The notes beneath the pieces are model-generated. The model saw only the letters and a program-made list of their open reading frames with translations. It was not told the DNA's origin and made no database searches. Shown here one piece after another: positions 44,501 through 60,977 of a stretch of 64,000 nucleotides of DNA (its first letter is position 1; each line of letters opens with the position of its first letter). The position numbers and the translations under genes are program-made. This DNA comes from Turnera subulata (lineage: Eukaryota > Streptophyta > Magnoliopsida > Malpighiales > Passifloraceae): contig JAKUCV010004208.1 in assembly GCA_028386065.3 (NCBI GenBank), positions 171,969 through 235,968 on the forward strand, written 5' to 3'.

Positions 44501-47219
44501 CTGTAAAGGAATATTGGATTACAATGAGAGAGTACTTTAAAGCTGTAAGGAATTTGTTATAGCCCTGAGAAATCTTTGTAATTGCAAAATGACTGTTGCC
44601 CCACGTACAGATATATGATATGGCAAGAGAACTCATGAATTACATAAATTGATAATGACCACATTGCTTTAAACTGAAAAAGGAACATTGGTCTCACCTT
44701 ACAGTCCAACTGTGTGGCTTTTAAGATGCAGTTTCCTTTTGCTGAGGTGCTGCTTCTATTTTTTAACAAACAGATCATCTATGTTAGTCCTGAAAGTAGA
44801 CGAGTGGTGTAAGTTGTACTGTTTTTGCAGGCTGTTGAGGCATATGCGGTGGGTGATATGGCAAGGGCTCAAAAACTCCTAGATCAGGTTTTCTCTTTGT
44901 TTTTCTGTATGCAGGGATGATCATCTCAGTTACTCTGCTGCTCCTATTATTTTTGCTTCTTGTTTGGTTTGTAGAGTTACATTCTAAAACAGTTTCTACA
45001 ATTCTATCTAATGATGTTTATAGTTGTTGTCAACTGTTTAGGTCGCGTAATTTAGTACATAAACATACTAGCTGCAGTTAAGCAACTTTATGATTATTTG
45101 TAAATGTGGCCCCAATGGTGCTACTCTAAACGTTCTTTTGTGTCAGAAGACACACTAGTGCTTGGCTTAAAATCTATGTTGGTTGCTGAATCTAATATCA
45201 GACCCTCTTCTTTACACCCAATTAAACTTCTGGTTTTAGTACTCCCTTATGGATTTGGCATAATATTTGGGCTTGCAGACCAGAATGGTTGATGAATTAT
45301 GGAGATTTTTATGGCATCTTTCTTTTTTCCAGAAATTTTTATAGCCCGACTCCCTCACTGTTCACTATCAGAATCTTGCTCCAAGGATTCTATAATGTGT
45401 CACTGGTCTAAGTTAACAAATGTTACAAGTGAAACCAATATTATGGTTGGGAGTTGTGAAGAAAGGAAAGGAAAAAAAATAAAAGAACTAGTTCAATGGA
45501 CACTAACTAAGATTCTCTTACATAAATTCTGACAATACAGCTATGAAAATGAAGTAAATAATTTGAGTTAAGCAACTCCTTGGAAGTAGATTTGCTTGTA
45601 CAGTTGTGCCATTTTTTTCTTGGTTGTGGCCACAAATAACACTGATCAGAAGCTTAAAGTTATAAGTTTTAGGAGTATTAGATGCAGGACAATTACGTAC
45701 ATACTAATACATCTGGTGCTCTGCAATTTTGTATCTTCTACAATATATGATTCTGTGAACGTGCTGTATGTCTAGGGACAATTTTTTAACAAGAAGGCCA
45801 GAGAAGCAGATGAAAAATCCTTCAAAAAGCTCGTGGAGACCAGGTTGATGCAGAAATTCAATAAGCCAATGCCTTTTTTCCTAAGTAAATGCCTCCACAG
45901 ACTTATCTGAATTATCTGATATACTTGCAGAGAAGCTGAAGTTGTGTCCCTTTGCTTGCATGGCCTGGAACCTAAGGAATCCTTGCATCTTATAAGACTT
46001 CATTTGACTTCCCTTTCTGGCATCGAGTGTAGGGTTCACATTCTCTTCCATATGGTTTCCTCACCAAGTTTCGTAAGCATGAAAGCACTGGTAACTTTAT
46101 AAGACTTCATTTGCTTCTCTGCAGCTATCAAGTACCTAAGAGTCATCATAGAGAGTGACAACAAAGATGCGAAAAGAGTGACAAAGAAAAGGAGACTGGT
46201 AAGACTGTTCCATCAAGCTGTTCACCATTTTAAATGGTTTTGTTGTTTGCCTTTTCTATTCTACTAAGGTTACATTTCTTGAATTGACATTATGAATTAC
46301 GCTAATGCGCTAATGGCATCAACAAACAGGAAATATTCTATCAATCTTTTCTTGCATTTTATTTTTTTGAACTCTTTCAAGAGTATTGTCATACTGAACG
46401 TCAAATGAATAAAAATACAGTGTAGAAGTGGAAAATCTAAGGATCGATCAGAATTTGCATAGGCTGATATGCTCAACAACCTTGGACTTTCAACCAGTTG
46501 GAATTAATCAATAACAAGCTCCTAACTCTCTTTGAAAATGTCATTGCATTCAAAAGTTGTCTTACAGAGTGGAGAAAAGGAATATGTCATTTTATGTATA
46601 TGCACCAAGTAATCCGCATTGTAGATTCGGTTCCATCTTCTTATCCAGATGGTGAGCTGTCTTCCATTTCTTCATGCTCTTCTTGAAGGAGACACACATG
46701 GCATGCTGCCATATCTAGTTTACATTCCATTGTACCTAACCATAATGATCCTTGTATGATAGTACATATTATAAACCAAGTACAAGCTGCATCTTCAATT
46801 GAAGGTATGCTGATCTACTTGATTTTGAAATTGTGCTATTTGCAGCGACATCCCTCCTGGATTATGCAGGGAGAAACATTTCAAAAGTTTGATTTTTCTT
46901 TTCCTTCTACATTTGCTAACATTGTGTCATATGCATAAGCATGAGGCTCTAGCATTACTCACACGGCTTATAAATATTTATACACACTTTTTAAGGAGAA
47001 ATAACGCGTTCAAGGATTGCTCTTATGTAGATTATGAAGCATCTCGAGAAGGAATCCATCAAATGCACGGATGGAAGCAATGGTCTGACACTGCTAATTC
47101 AAGTCGATACAATTAACCCAAAGTGCTTGAGTTTTGCAAAAAGGTGTTCTACTGAACGATCAGGACCGACAGAACCAACGGGAACAGCTCACGATTTGGG
47201 ATATTACTTCGAGCGGTAA
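41575..47219 (+). CDS. CUE-like / DUF1771 / SMR-type protein (Arabidopsis CID7/At5g58720-like)
   Basis: Likely exons: 41575-41974, 42335-42360, 43049-43144, 43266-43339, 43487-43743, 44459-44544, 44831-44887, 45776-45843, 45931-about 46025, 46125-46198 and 47031-47219. About 473 residues. A CUE/UBA-like fold lies around residues 108-155 ('EFLFNMLGDGFQLDRTMIHE', then 'GYDVQKSVNKLLEL'). DUF1771 spans about 292-352 ('AYAVGDMARAQKLLDQ', 'GQFFNKKAREADEKSF'). An SMR-like domain starts at about 358 ('SLCLHGLEPKESLHLI'). In other SMR proteins this motif reads LDLHG; here the Asp is Cys. The end ('IQVDTINPKCLSFAKR') fits the plant family. These proteins are thought to bind RNA-associated partners; the role of this one is not known. 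The donor after 46024 is unclear: no GT there keeps frame without adding about 12 residues. Confidence 0.85.
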
Positions 47220-47631
47220 AGTATCTGATGATACTGACCACGGTAAGATTTTGTGAGGCACTGCTGCTTCTATGCAAAATACAAGGCTGTAGACGATTAA
47301 GTCAAATCATTTGGTCTTCTCTGATGGAGAGGTTATTCCTTCAACCAACAATTTGGACTCTTTGTGGAATTTTGTTTCCAGAATTATGTTCGCTTTGAAA
47401 CACATGACTAGTCTCTGATAAGTTTGCCTATGAGTTTGAACTTTTGGACCTTGAGTGTTACGGGATCAACATCTGGGGTTTCTTTTTAGAATAGGGCATA
47501 TAACTTTATCAAATAATTTTACAATGGTCACGAACGGACGTATGAGGCCAGTCTTCAAAAGCGACACACTTGTTTGCTGAGGATCGGAGGTGTCAAACGC
47601 CATCGGGGGCTTCAATGCCCCACGGGCAATT
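47220..47631. other. 3' flank of the SMR-type gene
   Basis: Probably 3' UTR and spacer. No further coding exon was seen. Confidence 0.45.
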
Positions 47632-48019
47632 TGTGACGGAATCCCACATCGGAAAGGAAGGGGAAGGTCTTGGGCCATATATACAGGGGTGCTGCACACT
47701 CCACTAGGTTGACCTTTTGGGGAGAGGGTAATGACCCCGTGACAAGTGGTAGCGGAGCCGACCCGACCCAACTCCGATGTCACGCCAAGCGTTCCGTGGG
47801 GACGGAGTAGGCAGGGTGCCCGGTCGATGACGAGGGCGTCGTCGGATTCGGTGGGGGACAATGTGACGGAATCCCACATCGGAAAGGAAGGGGAAGGTCT
47901 TGGGCCATATATACAGGGGTGCTGCACACTCCACTAGGTTGACCTTTTGGGGAGAGGGTAATGACCCCGCACACTCCACTAGGTTGACCTTTTGGGGAGA
48001 GGGTAATGACCCCGTGACA
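47632..48019 (+). mobile_element. TRIM (terminal-repeat retrotransposon in miniature), 388 bp
   Basis: The terminal repeats are 47632-47744 (113 bp) and 47862-48019 (158 bp, enlarged by a 45-bp internal duplication). Each starts TGTGACGGAATCCC and ends CCCCGTGACA. The 117-bp centre begins with the primer-binding site TGGTAGCGGAGCC (47747-47759) and ends with the purine tract CGGTGGGGGACA. The left flank is CAATT and the right flank is AATTG or CAATT, depending on the last base assigned. It has no coding capacity and must be moved by other elements. Confidence 0.9.
47925..48014. repeat. 45-bp tandem duplication inside the right TRIM LTR
   Basis: 47925-47969 and 47970-48014 are identical (CACACTCCACTAGG...GACCCCG). 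Confidence 0.95.
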
Positions 48020-48836
48020 AATTGGACAAGACTGGAGTTCCTAGGAAAATGAGTATCAAATCATTTGAACCATCGAAATATTGATGGGATTAAGTGATTA
48101 ACTCATTGTTGCCGCTTCCTCAAACATCCCCAAAATTTGGCCATGCTGTCTATGCCTTGAAACCTAGCACAAAGTGGCGATGTTTCTCTTGAAGCATCAT
48201 TGTCCTCTGGAACAAAAGAAGAAGCGTCATTATCCACTCGAAAGCCTCTAATCCATAATCAACCTTGCTCTTTTCCATAATAATTACTAACAATATTATG
48301 TTCTTCAGATTCTCTTCTGTTCGCATATTAATGGGCAGAAAATTTCACATACAAGTAAGCTAAATTCGGATTATGTTGCTCAGGCTACAATATAGACTAA
48401 CGTGTGTCCGCGTCAATTAAATTTCCACATAATTTTTTTTGAGAGATGTAAGAATAGAGTAAGATAATGAAGAAAAGAATTATTTTTTTAGATAAACCAA
48501 ATCAGGACCCATCTAATGTAGTTGGAGTATATAAAATTCTTCAATTCAATTCTGCAGCAACACTTGGCCATCTTACTAGTTTTGACTAAAGCATAAAATA
48601 TTGAAGTAGCTAGATTTGTCACCGTAATTTCCAGAGGAAATTGGGTTTCCTGGAAACCGAGTTCATATTATAGAGACATGATGAAACTGATCCAACATAG
48701 CTGAAACTTTGTTCGCATGGTTATGCAGAAGTCAAATAAACAAAACTACTAGCTTTTTAAATGCTCAATGATGTTGCGGTTTTTATCATCAAACGTTCTC
48801 CTAAACTTGAGAGCAAGAAAGCATTTCTAGCATCAC
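48020..48836 (+). promoter_or_regulatory. Upstream region of the receptor-kinase gene
   Basis: No coding frame. A TATA-like TATATAAA lies at 48528-48535, about 300 bp before the ATG, and could be the core promoter. The transcription start is not resolved. Confidence 0.35.
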
Positions 48837-52407
<3,571 letters not shown>

Positions 52408-52540
52408 TGAACTGCTGGTGAAAGCTCACAATATGGCTTTGTGAAGGGATCTGGTTTAAGTTTAACATTCCTTACCGAAATGGGTTGACGACCTTTACTG
52501 ATATTTGTATGAATAAATAGTTATCCTAATATTTAAAGAT
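52408..52540 (+). other. Probable 3' UTR of the receptor kinase
   Basis: Follows the TAA at 52405-52407. AATAAA at 52512-52517 is a plausible polyadenylation signal. Confidence 0.5.
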
Positions 52541-54017
52541 GAAATCATTCATCTCCCCCAAAATATTTTACTGTGATTTATGGGACCAGCTGCACCAATG
52601 TGCCTTCACAAAGCCTTAGTGGTCATGTTTGTGAAAGAGCAAAACAATATTGCCATGAATTATTTCAGCTGGCTTTGCACACAGAAAAAAGAACTTTGGA
52701 CTCGAGAGGTTATTTTCCAGGACAACATAGCAAATGCATTTTCTAGTTTTTACAGAGTTTCCAAGATTAGGTCACTCCTTCGGTTTCCGATAATATTCTC
52801 TGTTGGTCTAGAAATGACAAATGCTGTGTACAAAGTTGTTCCCTTATCCAATTGATCTGATCCTATGCTCAGTGTTAAACTTTGAATCAGACACCTGTAC
52901 GTTGAAGCCTTACAAAATAACAAAGCGGTCTCTTGATGAACTGAAATATCAAATAGTAAACCAATGATATGTTCGCGACAAAAGATATTAAAACAATCAC
53001 TCTCGCAAGTTGGTTCAGTCAACCATTTACCTAGTCTAGTCAAGTTCACTGTTAAAAGATGTTTTCTTCTTAATGTAGTTGATTAAGTGATCTGCTTCAT
53101 ACAGGAAATAAAAAACAGTAGAAAGCTGAAAATTTTGTCCTCTGCCATCAGATCGATGGTGGTCTCTTCTCTTGTATGTAACACGTAACGTTTCTTATAC
53201 TTCTCCCCAACTCAATTTCCAACAAGAAAGATCAAAGTCGTTAACGCTCGAGTAAAAAACCATCGCACAGTTGCAAGAACGCAGCCACATTGCCTCATTT
53301 CTTTTGGGAGGATAATTCCTTTCTTTTTTTTCAATTTAAGAACTTTGATGGACTATGATATAATAACAAGTAGCATGTTGTGACCTAGTTTGTTTGGATA
53401 GATGGAAAATGGAGGGAAAATGAGAAAAATGGAGAAGAATTTTTAATTTAATCTTGTTTGGAAAAAGAATTTAATGAAGAGGTAGGAGAATTTTTTAACC
53501 TTCATTCCCCCATTCCCCTCAAGACAGTCAAATTTGACGGGAATGGAGGGGATGAAAATTTTAGAACTAAATGATGATTTCAAATTTCATAATTAGTATC
53601 TTATATTCTAAAAAAATTATAAACAAAGATATCTATATAAATTAAAAACATTACCTACCATTTCCCTTCATTTCAATGAATATATCTAAACAAGTTAAAG
53701 TTAAAATTTATTCTCTCTACCATTTCCATCCCTTCCCTTTCTTCTCCTTTTCATTCATTCTCCTCCCTTTCCTTTCTCTTTGTATTCCTAATCAATAATA
53801 CCATAATGCCATACTTTAAAAAACTGCATCTTTCCCTATCAAAAATCCAATCCTCAGCACACCGCTATGCTATCTCTTTTGGCCATTAAGTAAAGCAAAG
53901 TTTTTTTTATCAAAATTAAACTAAAGCAAAGTTGGTACTTTTTTCTTTTGATGTTAAACTATATAGTTTTCAGTAATGACATTTATGATCTTTTCCAAAG
54001 AATATGATCTATAAGTC
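52541..54017. other. Intergenic; possible worn MITE at about 53395-53695
   Basis: No convincing gene. At about 53392 the sequence TTGTTTGGATAGAT faces ATATCTAAACAA near 53685, with purine-rich (GGAAAATGGAGGG) and pyrimidine-rich (CCATTTCCCTTC) inner parts. That would be an imperfect inverted-repeat element of about 300 bp, but no target duplication was found. The C/T-rich stretch to 53780 may belong to it. Confidence 0.35.
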
Positions 54018-54022
54018 CACAT

Positions 54023-54093
54023 TGTTATATAATAAAGTATAAATACAGTATGAATACTATTTGTACCATATACATATACATACCTCATGTTTT

Positions 54094-54141
<48 letters not shown>

Positions 54142-54262
54142 TGAAAGAGGGTAATGAAAAAATGAGCACCGGGTTGTAACCGTTGTGTTCCTCATCAATT
54201 CCTTCCTCTATCCTTCTTCTTCTCCTTCAAAATCCTTTCTTAAATTACATTCTTTTACAATA
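54023..54262 (+). repeat. 5' LTR of element B
   Basis: TGTTATATAATAAAG...TTTACAATA, with a (TA)n run at 54099-54137. Shares only short stretches with the LTR of element A. Confidence 0.92.
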
Positions 54263-54360
54263 CGTTATCAGCACGAATTAGCCTCTACCCAGAGAAGAAC
54301 AGAAAAATCAACCCAGAAAATGAAAAAAAATCGAAAAAAAAGGAAGAAAATCTGGAGAAG

Positions 54361-54735
54361 ATGAACAGTAACCACCTTCCTTGGGTTATTGTTCACGCCG
54401 ACGAGCTCCTTGACGCCGTTTGCTGCACCGCTACCACCGGCGTGCTCCTAATGCCATCGCCGACTGAACGACGCTTCCTCAGCCCGCCTCCGCCGTCGAA
54501 CGCGCCGCCTAGACGCGACTACCCGAGAGGAGACGCGATGACCCGTTTTTCTCCTGCACTTTGCCGCCTCGTTCTGCCGCTGTCGACGACGAGCCAGCAG
54601 CTCCTCCTCGTCGCTTGCTCGGTCGCCGTCACAACAGGAGGCAGTGTCGCCCGTCGCCCGTCGCACCCCTGCAGCAACCGGACGCGACCATCTCCTTCGC
54701 CTCCCGCAGCTGAGACCAGACCGTGGCCGCCATAA
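54361..54735. other. GC-rich leader block of element B
   Basis: A GC-rich segment after the primer-binding region, with long open frames on both strands (124 codons plus, about 139 minus) of low complexity. It is the counterpart of 35190-35660 in element A, where a TTACTGTTCAC-type motif also begins the block. No domain is recognised. Confidence 0.5.
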
Positions 54736-55829
54736 GTCGGGTAAGCCCGATGTCCCCTTCATTTTCTTTAGGCAAGGATGGTGGTTTGGTGCTGGTGACT
54801 GGATTTTGTGAGTGTTTTCAGTGAAAATTTTGGGTTCTTGCAGAACTATTGATCGGGTAATGCCCAATTTTCTATCTCTTTGTTTATTGATGAGTTGGGT
54901 TGTTTTTCATTATAAATTATGCTTGGTTTTTTTTTTTTCGTTTGTGGGTTATCACGTGTTGAAGTCTGCAATGTTTTCATGATCAATAATCGCAAGGTAA
55001 TAATAAGACGTCTATGTCTGTTCATATTAGAATGGAAATTGCATAAAAAAAAAAATCTTCATTTGCAGCCACTTTCTCTGTAAACCCAGAACAGCCAACC
55101 ATGTTTTATCAAGAAAAAAAACATTTTCAAGAAAAAAAATACTCCACTATTGCTATAGATTTGCAGAGATGTCCTTAATATCATACCCTCCTCATGTGGG
55201 CCGAGAATTTGAAGCTTTGTTTTTATTAAGGAAGTGGGCCTATTTCGAGCTGAGCCCATGATCTTAACGATGATTACTGGGATTTCCCTTTGTTTTCATT
55301 TTTGGGATTTCCCTTTCTGGTAAATTACTGCAATTGTTTTTCCATTATTTCCCATGCTACATATTGTTTATTCTCTGAGCACAAATGCATCAATTAAATA
55401 ATAGAACATGTAATATTTGCTTGACAATTCTGGTTAGACACAACTCATGGTTTATCCTCTTATGGTCGACTCTCATATATTGATTTTGGAGAAGTAGTGT
55501 TTGCATGCTTGTGAATTTCCGTCAAAGAGCAGAAGCGTTTATATGGGTTCTTCCAAGTTTCAATCACCTCTGTGCATATGTTTCACTAGACTAATAACCG
55601 GGGCATAAGTATTGTATATGGTTTTGTCACATAGAATTAAATGGTGAATGCTGAAGATAATGATGAATTATCCTGAGGCATAACCAAGTCGGATTAATTT
55701 ACGGTAAAGCATATTATTTACATATCATATTATGTGCATGTTATTATTATATATTCTATATTATTATGCTATTTATTATTGCTGAAATATTTATCGAGTA
55801 AGCATATTTTACATTTTTTTATTTAAATT

Positions 55830-56265
55830 ACGATTGGGCTATTAAAAGGCCCATTGCATTTAATCTCTCGTTTAAATTTCATTTACATTTTGTTTTGGGC
55901 TTATACAAGGCCCATCAAACAGTGTTCCTCCGGCGAATCCTGAAGTGTTTTGACCGGAATCCGACGTCTCGGGATTTTCCCGGCAAGCCCAGAAGTGTTT
56001 GGCCGGAATTAGATACCTTGGGAGCCCGGAAGGCCATTGTATTTATTTTATTTACTTTTATTTATATTAAGTTTGGGCTCATATTAGGCCCATTATATTT
56101 TAAATATTCTGTTGTTTACATTTCAACTGGGCTCATATAAAGCCCATTGTACTTAATTTCTCGTTTTAATTTCTTTACGATTTTATTGGGCTCATATAAG
56201 GCCCATCTCATTTGTTTTGCGATAATTTAATTATCATTGGGCTAATTAACGAAAGACCCATGTTT
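55830..56265. repeat. Series of TGGGC...GCCCA inverted pairs in element B
   Basis: Six pairs at about 55834, 55895, 56073, 56128, 56186 and 56239, mostly TTGGGCTNATATAAGGCCCAT in form. It is the counterpart of the series in element A. Most pairs keep perfect 5-6 bp arms even where the centres differ. Confidence 0.8.
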
Positions 56266-57089
56266 ATTTCTTTTATTTTCGTCTTTAATTTTATTTAAAT
56301 TATGTTATTCAAGACCCTTATAATTTCCAGAAGAAATTTATGGATATCAAATGCGGACAAGAATTTACATGATAATAGTCTGGAAGACTAAATATAAGAG
56401 TCCAGCAGACTCAATAAAAGAAAGTAAAACGAAGACTGGAAGTCTTACCGTTCAAAAGATCCTGAAGATCCTTCAAAGGAAAATCGAAAATAAAAACTAT
56501 TACCACCAGAAGATGGGAATTATATAACCACCAGAAGGTGGATATTATACTTGCTTATCCTGAAGGAGCAATTCATTTTATATTCAATTTATTTTATGTT
56601 CAGTTTAAATTATTATACATTGCAATTTATTTTATTTACTTTTCATTACTTAATAATTGTTTCTAGAATAATGTTTCAAGCATTAGTCTCGAAGACAATG
56701 CCGACATCCACAGGGGGAGAATTATCTGTGTGGATGTCAATATAACATATTATGACATCTCGAAATGAGGAAAAGATTAACATGCTCCAGAAGAGCATAA
56801 ATCCGAATATGTTCTTGAAGAACGCATGTTTTAATATGATCTAGAAGATCGTATATTTACGCGAGTACAGACACCCCCAGTAATAAAATGAATTATTATG
56901 GATCCCAAATGAATTGACTCAGATTTATTCCCTGAAGCGAATAAGAATTATTTGTGCCTGTGGGCGTAAATGAGATAATAAATGGAAAAGGCTCAAAGTA
57001 AACATGCATATTATTATTGCAAAAACAGATCCATAACTGGAGAACATTCAAAGAAGAATGGTTCTCATACATATGTTTAAACAAGTAAT

Positions 57090-57939
57090 CTATCTGTTGG
57101 GTTCAACATTAACCCTGAAACTCTGAGCCTCACCATTAATGTTGACCCTAACACTGTCGTTCCAGGAGAACCACATACCACCCCTGTTGTTTTCTCCAGG
57201 TATCTCAAACCGATTCGTTGGAGGAAAACGAAGTGGAATCACACCATGATTCTCTCCTGCTTGCCACAAAGTCTCAGTAATCAGTACCATGTTAGGCTTG
57301 TACTGATTCTTCAGATCCCTTAAGGTACGCACAAAGTCTTGAGACCTTCTTGCTATACCCCTGCAATTCCACAATAAAAGTCGTACCTTAGGCCATGTAG
57401 GTGGTAACCCAGTCACCCTTGGGACGCTCCGAGCCATCATGGAAACCTGATAATAACTGCTTTCATTTAAAATTTGACATGAAGGCTCTAGCTGAAATTC
57501 CTGCATCCTAGCAGATATGAAAAACATTATAGAGTTAGCTGAGCCATAAAAATTTGTCCTGAGATTGCCTTGGTCCTCCAGGAAGAAAGTTTCTTCCATT
57601 GGAGTCACAAAGAACCTAGACGAGTATAGCTCATCTACAAACACTAAACGAGGAATTCTCGCCAGATCATTCGGAGTTCCTCTTGCTGCTCATTTACCAT
57701 GCTATAAGCTAACCTATTTCTTCTTCCTAGAGAGGCACCCTCAACAAAGAAAACAGTGGCTGGGGAAGGCATTTTTCTTGTCTTGTTGATTTTTCTGAGT
57801 TTTCTGCATCTTCCTGTCTCAACCACCTCCCCTTCTTATAGTCTGAGCTTAGACAACTAGGTGTCATTTTTCTCAAATGTGGACCCTTTTCTGTCTCCGA
57901 AAAAATCCAGAAGATTTTTCGGTAATTAAAACTTTGCAT
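57090..57939 (-). pseudogene. Antisense LINE endonuclease fragment carried by element B
   Basis: The same fragment as 37365-38219 in element A, with about 12 differences in the 181 residues of the shared C-terminal frame ('KVRLLLWNCRGIARRSQDFV', 'ETLWQAGENHGVIPLRFPPT'). Here the N-terminal part is broken by frameshifts near 57644-57730, while 57644-57090 stays open. It sits at the same site in the element as in A. Confidence 0.8.
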
Positions 57940-58309
57940 TATTTGTCAGTAAACTCCAAAGTTTTTCAAGCTTCGAGGTTTTGCTTTTGGAAAAGTTTGC
58001 CACTACTTTAATTATTGTCTAATAATTCTGATCTTTTCCGACATGAGTGGCAGGAATAAGCCTAATATTGACACATGTATTGCAGCCTGAAGCTAGCAGT
58101 CGAGTAATTAAAACTTAACATATCCAACCAGAAGCTGGAATGCACTAGCCTGGAGCTAGCAATTTTAAGTGTTTAAATACACAAGTTTATATAGCTTGAA
58201 GCTGAGACCAACTAGAACTTGGCTGATAGATATGTAATTTATAGCTTGTATGCACCAGCTAGAAGCTGGTAAATAATTTTTCTAAGTTATCCAGCATGAA
58301 GCTGGCACC

Positions 58310-60590
58310 AACTTGAAGTTGGTACATGGACTTATTGTTTGGCATGACCGGTTGTGCCATCCCGGGTCAATAATGATGCAAAAAAAAAAAATTGATCATT
58401 CATTGAAAAAACCAGAAGTTTTACAATCAATGAATTTCTATGAGTTTGTTTGCTGCGAAAGTTATTATACGGTCTTCCTAAGATGAGAATGGCCGAGTAT
58501 CACCAGCAAGTTTGAGAATTGTTCAGGGACATAAACGCGGAATGATAAATCCGCGGTGTTAACCATCTAGGTAATTTTTACGATGCATCGACTAGATGGT
58601 CTATTATGTGACGCAAGTTGGCATTGTGCGCACTTGTTCTAATGATTAAGCCACTTACAAGTGCATATCCCTACTCATGTTATTAGACTATATGTCTAGA
58701 TAATGCTGGTATATTTTTTCAATGGAGAATGTATATCATTGGAAATAAACCCAAAGTGATCTGGGCCATATTGACAATTGATTGTAGGACCATTGATGAA
58801 ATATGACTATGGTATTTTATACGCAGTAAATGTGCATCAAGCCAATAAGATATTATAAGATCATAAGATCTCCCCATTGGTTCTTGGTCACAAAATATCT
58901 CCCATCTTCGGACCGTTGGTTGTACAGTATATTATGCTCCACCACAGCATAGTTAATCGGGTCCTTAAAGAAGGTTGGGAATAGATGTTGGGTAATCTCC
59001 ATCAAATCACAACATTATTGAGACTATTGACTAAAAGATTGGAGATTCATTTATTGCAAGCTTTGCTTATTGATAATTCGATATGTGTGTATACCCAACA
59101 TCAGGGGGAGAAAGAAGCAGCTGGATCAAGTTTGTTGAAATGCATAATATATATGAATGTTGATCCTCATATAAATTAATGTGAACCTGAAGTTCTAAAG
59201 GAAGAAGATTCATTTGCAGGAAAGTTGATATGCAATTGCCAGACACATTTAAATTAAGTGTGACCATATACCAGCTGCAAATGCTTCTGTTTAAATTGAT
59301 GTTCCTGAAGAACAATATAAGTATGCAAATGAATCTACAGTTTATACTCGGTTCCAAAAAGAAAAGAAATTCTCAATAGAGAAAAAGGAGCAAATGTGAT
59401 AAGATGGCCCCAGTAAGAAAAATATGGCCTCCAGTAGAGGTTTGAATTAAAAGTCCTCTAGAAGAGGTTGATTCTCTGACACAAAGTGATAAAGTTCCAG
59501 AAGTAACTCAGGTACCTGAAATAAATAAGCATGATAAGATCTCAATTACAGTGTCAGAAATAAGATGGAACCGACGTGAAAATAACCGTCGACGGAATAC
59601 TTGTTTTATTTATTTATAATATAGTGCTAAATAAAATGAGGATCATGAACCTACATTTGACGAATGTAGGCGCAGTATGATTGGCCAAAATAGAGAAACA
59701 TGATTAAAGGCTGTGTTGGACTCGCTCGAAGCGAGAAATTTCTGGACCTGTAGTCCATACACCAGAAGGTGTAAAATTCAACTGGTCATAAAATGGGAAT
59801 TTGTGCGGGAAAGAATATAATATATAAAGCACGGTTTATGGCACAAAGTTTTACCCAAACGACCAGGTATTAATTATGAGGAGATATACTCCCCTGTGGT
59901 GGATGCAATTACTTTTGTCTGGCAGTATGTGAAAAGTTTTAGAAATGTATCTAATGAATGCTATTACAGCCTATTATTATGGATCCATGAGTCATGATAT
60001 ATACATGAAGATCCCTGAAGGATCCAAGTTGCCTGAAGCAACTAATTCCCGGGAAATTACAAAATAGAGTTGAACTGATCTTTACATAGTTTAAATCATT
60101 TTGAGTATGGATAAACTTATTTATGATTGGAACTCCCAAAGAAGCTTCCAAATACCGTGCTATTAGACTGGTCCTGGAGTATCCTGTCTAAGTGCAATAT
60201 GTATTGCTTGTAACATAAAGCCTGAAGCTTTTGATTTAAGCCTATCGGCATTATATGTATTTGCTCTTATCTTCGGGGAATAACAAATGTGTAATCCAGT
60301 AAACCCGAAAGAGAGTAAACCTGATTTTCCAGATGTAGATCCCTTATTCAGTCCACATAAAGCAGAGACGGACATCAACCACAACTTTACACATGATATT
60401 GCAATATCATCGGGACTACAAAAGCAAGATGGCAAGATAGACGCTCCAACGACAAAATTATGAAGATTATGCTGCCAACTCTGTCCAATTGAAGATATGA
60501 TCAGACAAAATACACGTCACCAGAAGCTGACAAGGACGATCGGCATGCAACGATATCAGCAAATCTATGGAGGCCAGAATGAGGGGGAGA
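58310..60590 (+). pseudogene. Worn copia polyprotein of element B
   Basis: It parallels element A: 'LIVWHDRL'-like GAG-pre-integrase near 58330, integrase remnants to about 58900, 'DIYMKIPEGSKLPEA' of reverse transcriptase at about 59995-60040, and an RNase H remnant near 60340-60470. Stops and deletions are frequent. Confidence 0.75.
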
Positions 60591-60724
60591 AGAATACGCA
60601 CTGCACTCTTTTTTCCTTCACCAAGTTTTTATCCCACTGGGTTTTTTCTTGGTAAGGTTTTTAATGAGGCAGTTGTCCCAAAAAGCGTATTCTACCCAAG
60701 GTACAAACAGCATTCAAGGGAAAG

Positions 60725-60788
60725 TGTTATATAATAAAATATAAATACAATATGAGTACTATTTGTACCATATACATATACATACCTC

Positions 60789-60845
<57 letters not shown>

Positions 60846-60972
60846 ATTAGATGAAAGAGGGTAATGAAAAAATGAGCACCGGGTTGTAACCGTTGTGTTC
60901 CTCATCAATTCCTTCCTCTATCCTTCTTCTTCTCCTTCAAAATCCTTTCTTAAATTACATTCTTTTACAATA
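60725..60972 (+). repeat. 3' LTR of element B
   Basis: 248 bp, the partner of 54023-54262, with about three substitutions and a longer (TA)n run (60795-60838). It is followed by the target duplicate CACAT. Confidence 0.92.
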
Positions 60973-60977
60973 CACAT

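Larger units (their letters stand above)
54023..60972 (+). mobile_element. Element B: chimeric Ty1/copia-derived element, sister of element A
   Basis: LTRs 54023-54262 (240 bp) and 60725-60972 (248 bp) are nearly identical apart from the length of a (TA)n run. They end in TA rather than CA. The target duplication CACAT is perfect (54018-54022 and 60973-60977). The primer-binding region CGTTATCAGCACGA follows the left LTR and the purine tract CAAGGGAAAG precedes the right one. Internal order matches element A: GC-rich leader, TGGGC...GCCCA series, hairpin-rich part, antisense LINE endonuclease fragment (57090-57939), and worn copia pol. It is non-autonomous. Confidence 0.92.

Noticed and set aside
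47466..47979. Overlapping open frames in the TRIM region
   Set aside because: They come from the duplicated TRIM LTR sequence and occur in several frames at once, so no protein is likely.
52580..52855. Extra exon or small gene after the receptor kinase
   Set aside because: The frame has no family signature, and the kinase gene already ends with the normal C-terminal pattern and a poly(A) signal before it.
54361..54735. 124-codon frame with ATG at 54361
   Set aside because: Counterpart of the element A leader block. Low complexity, no domain, and the opposite strand is equally open.
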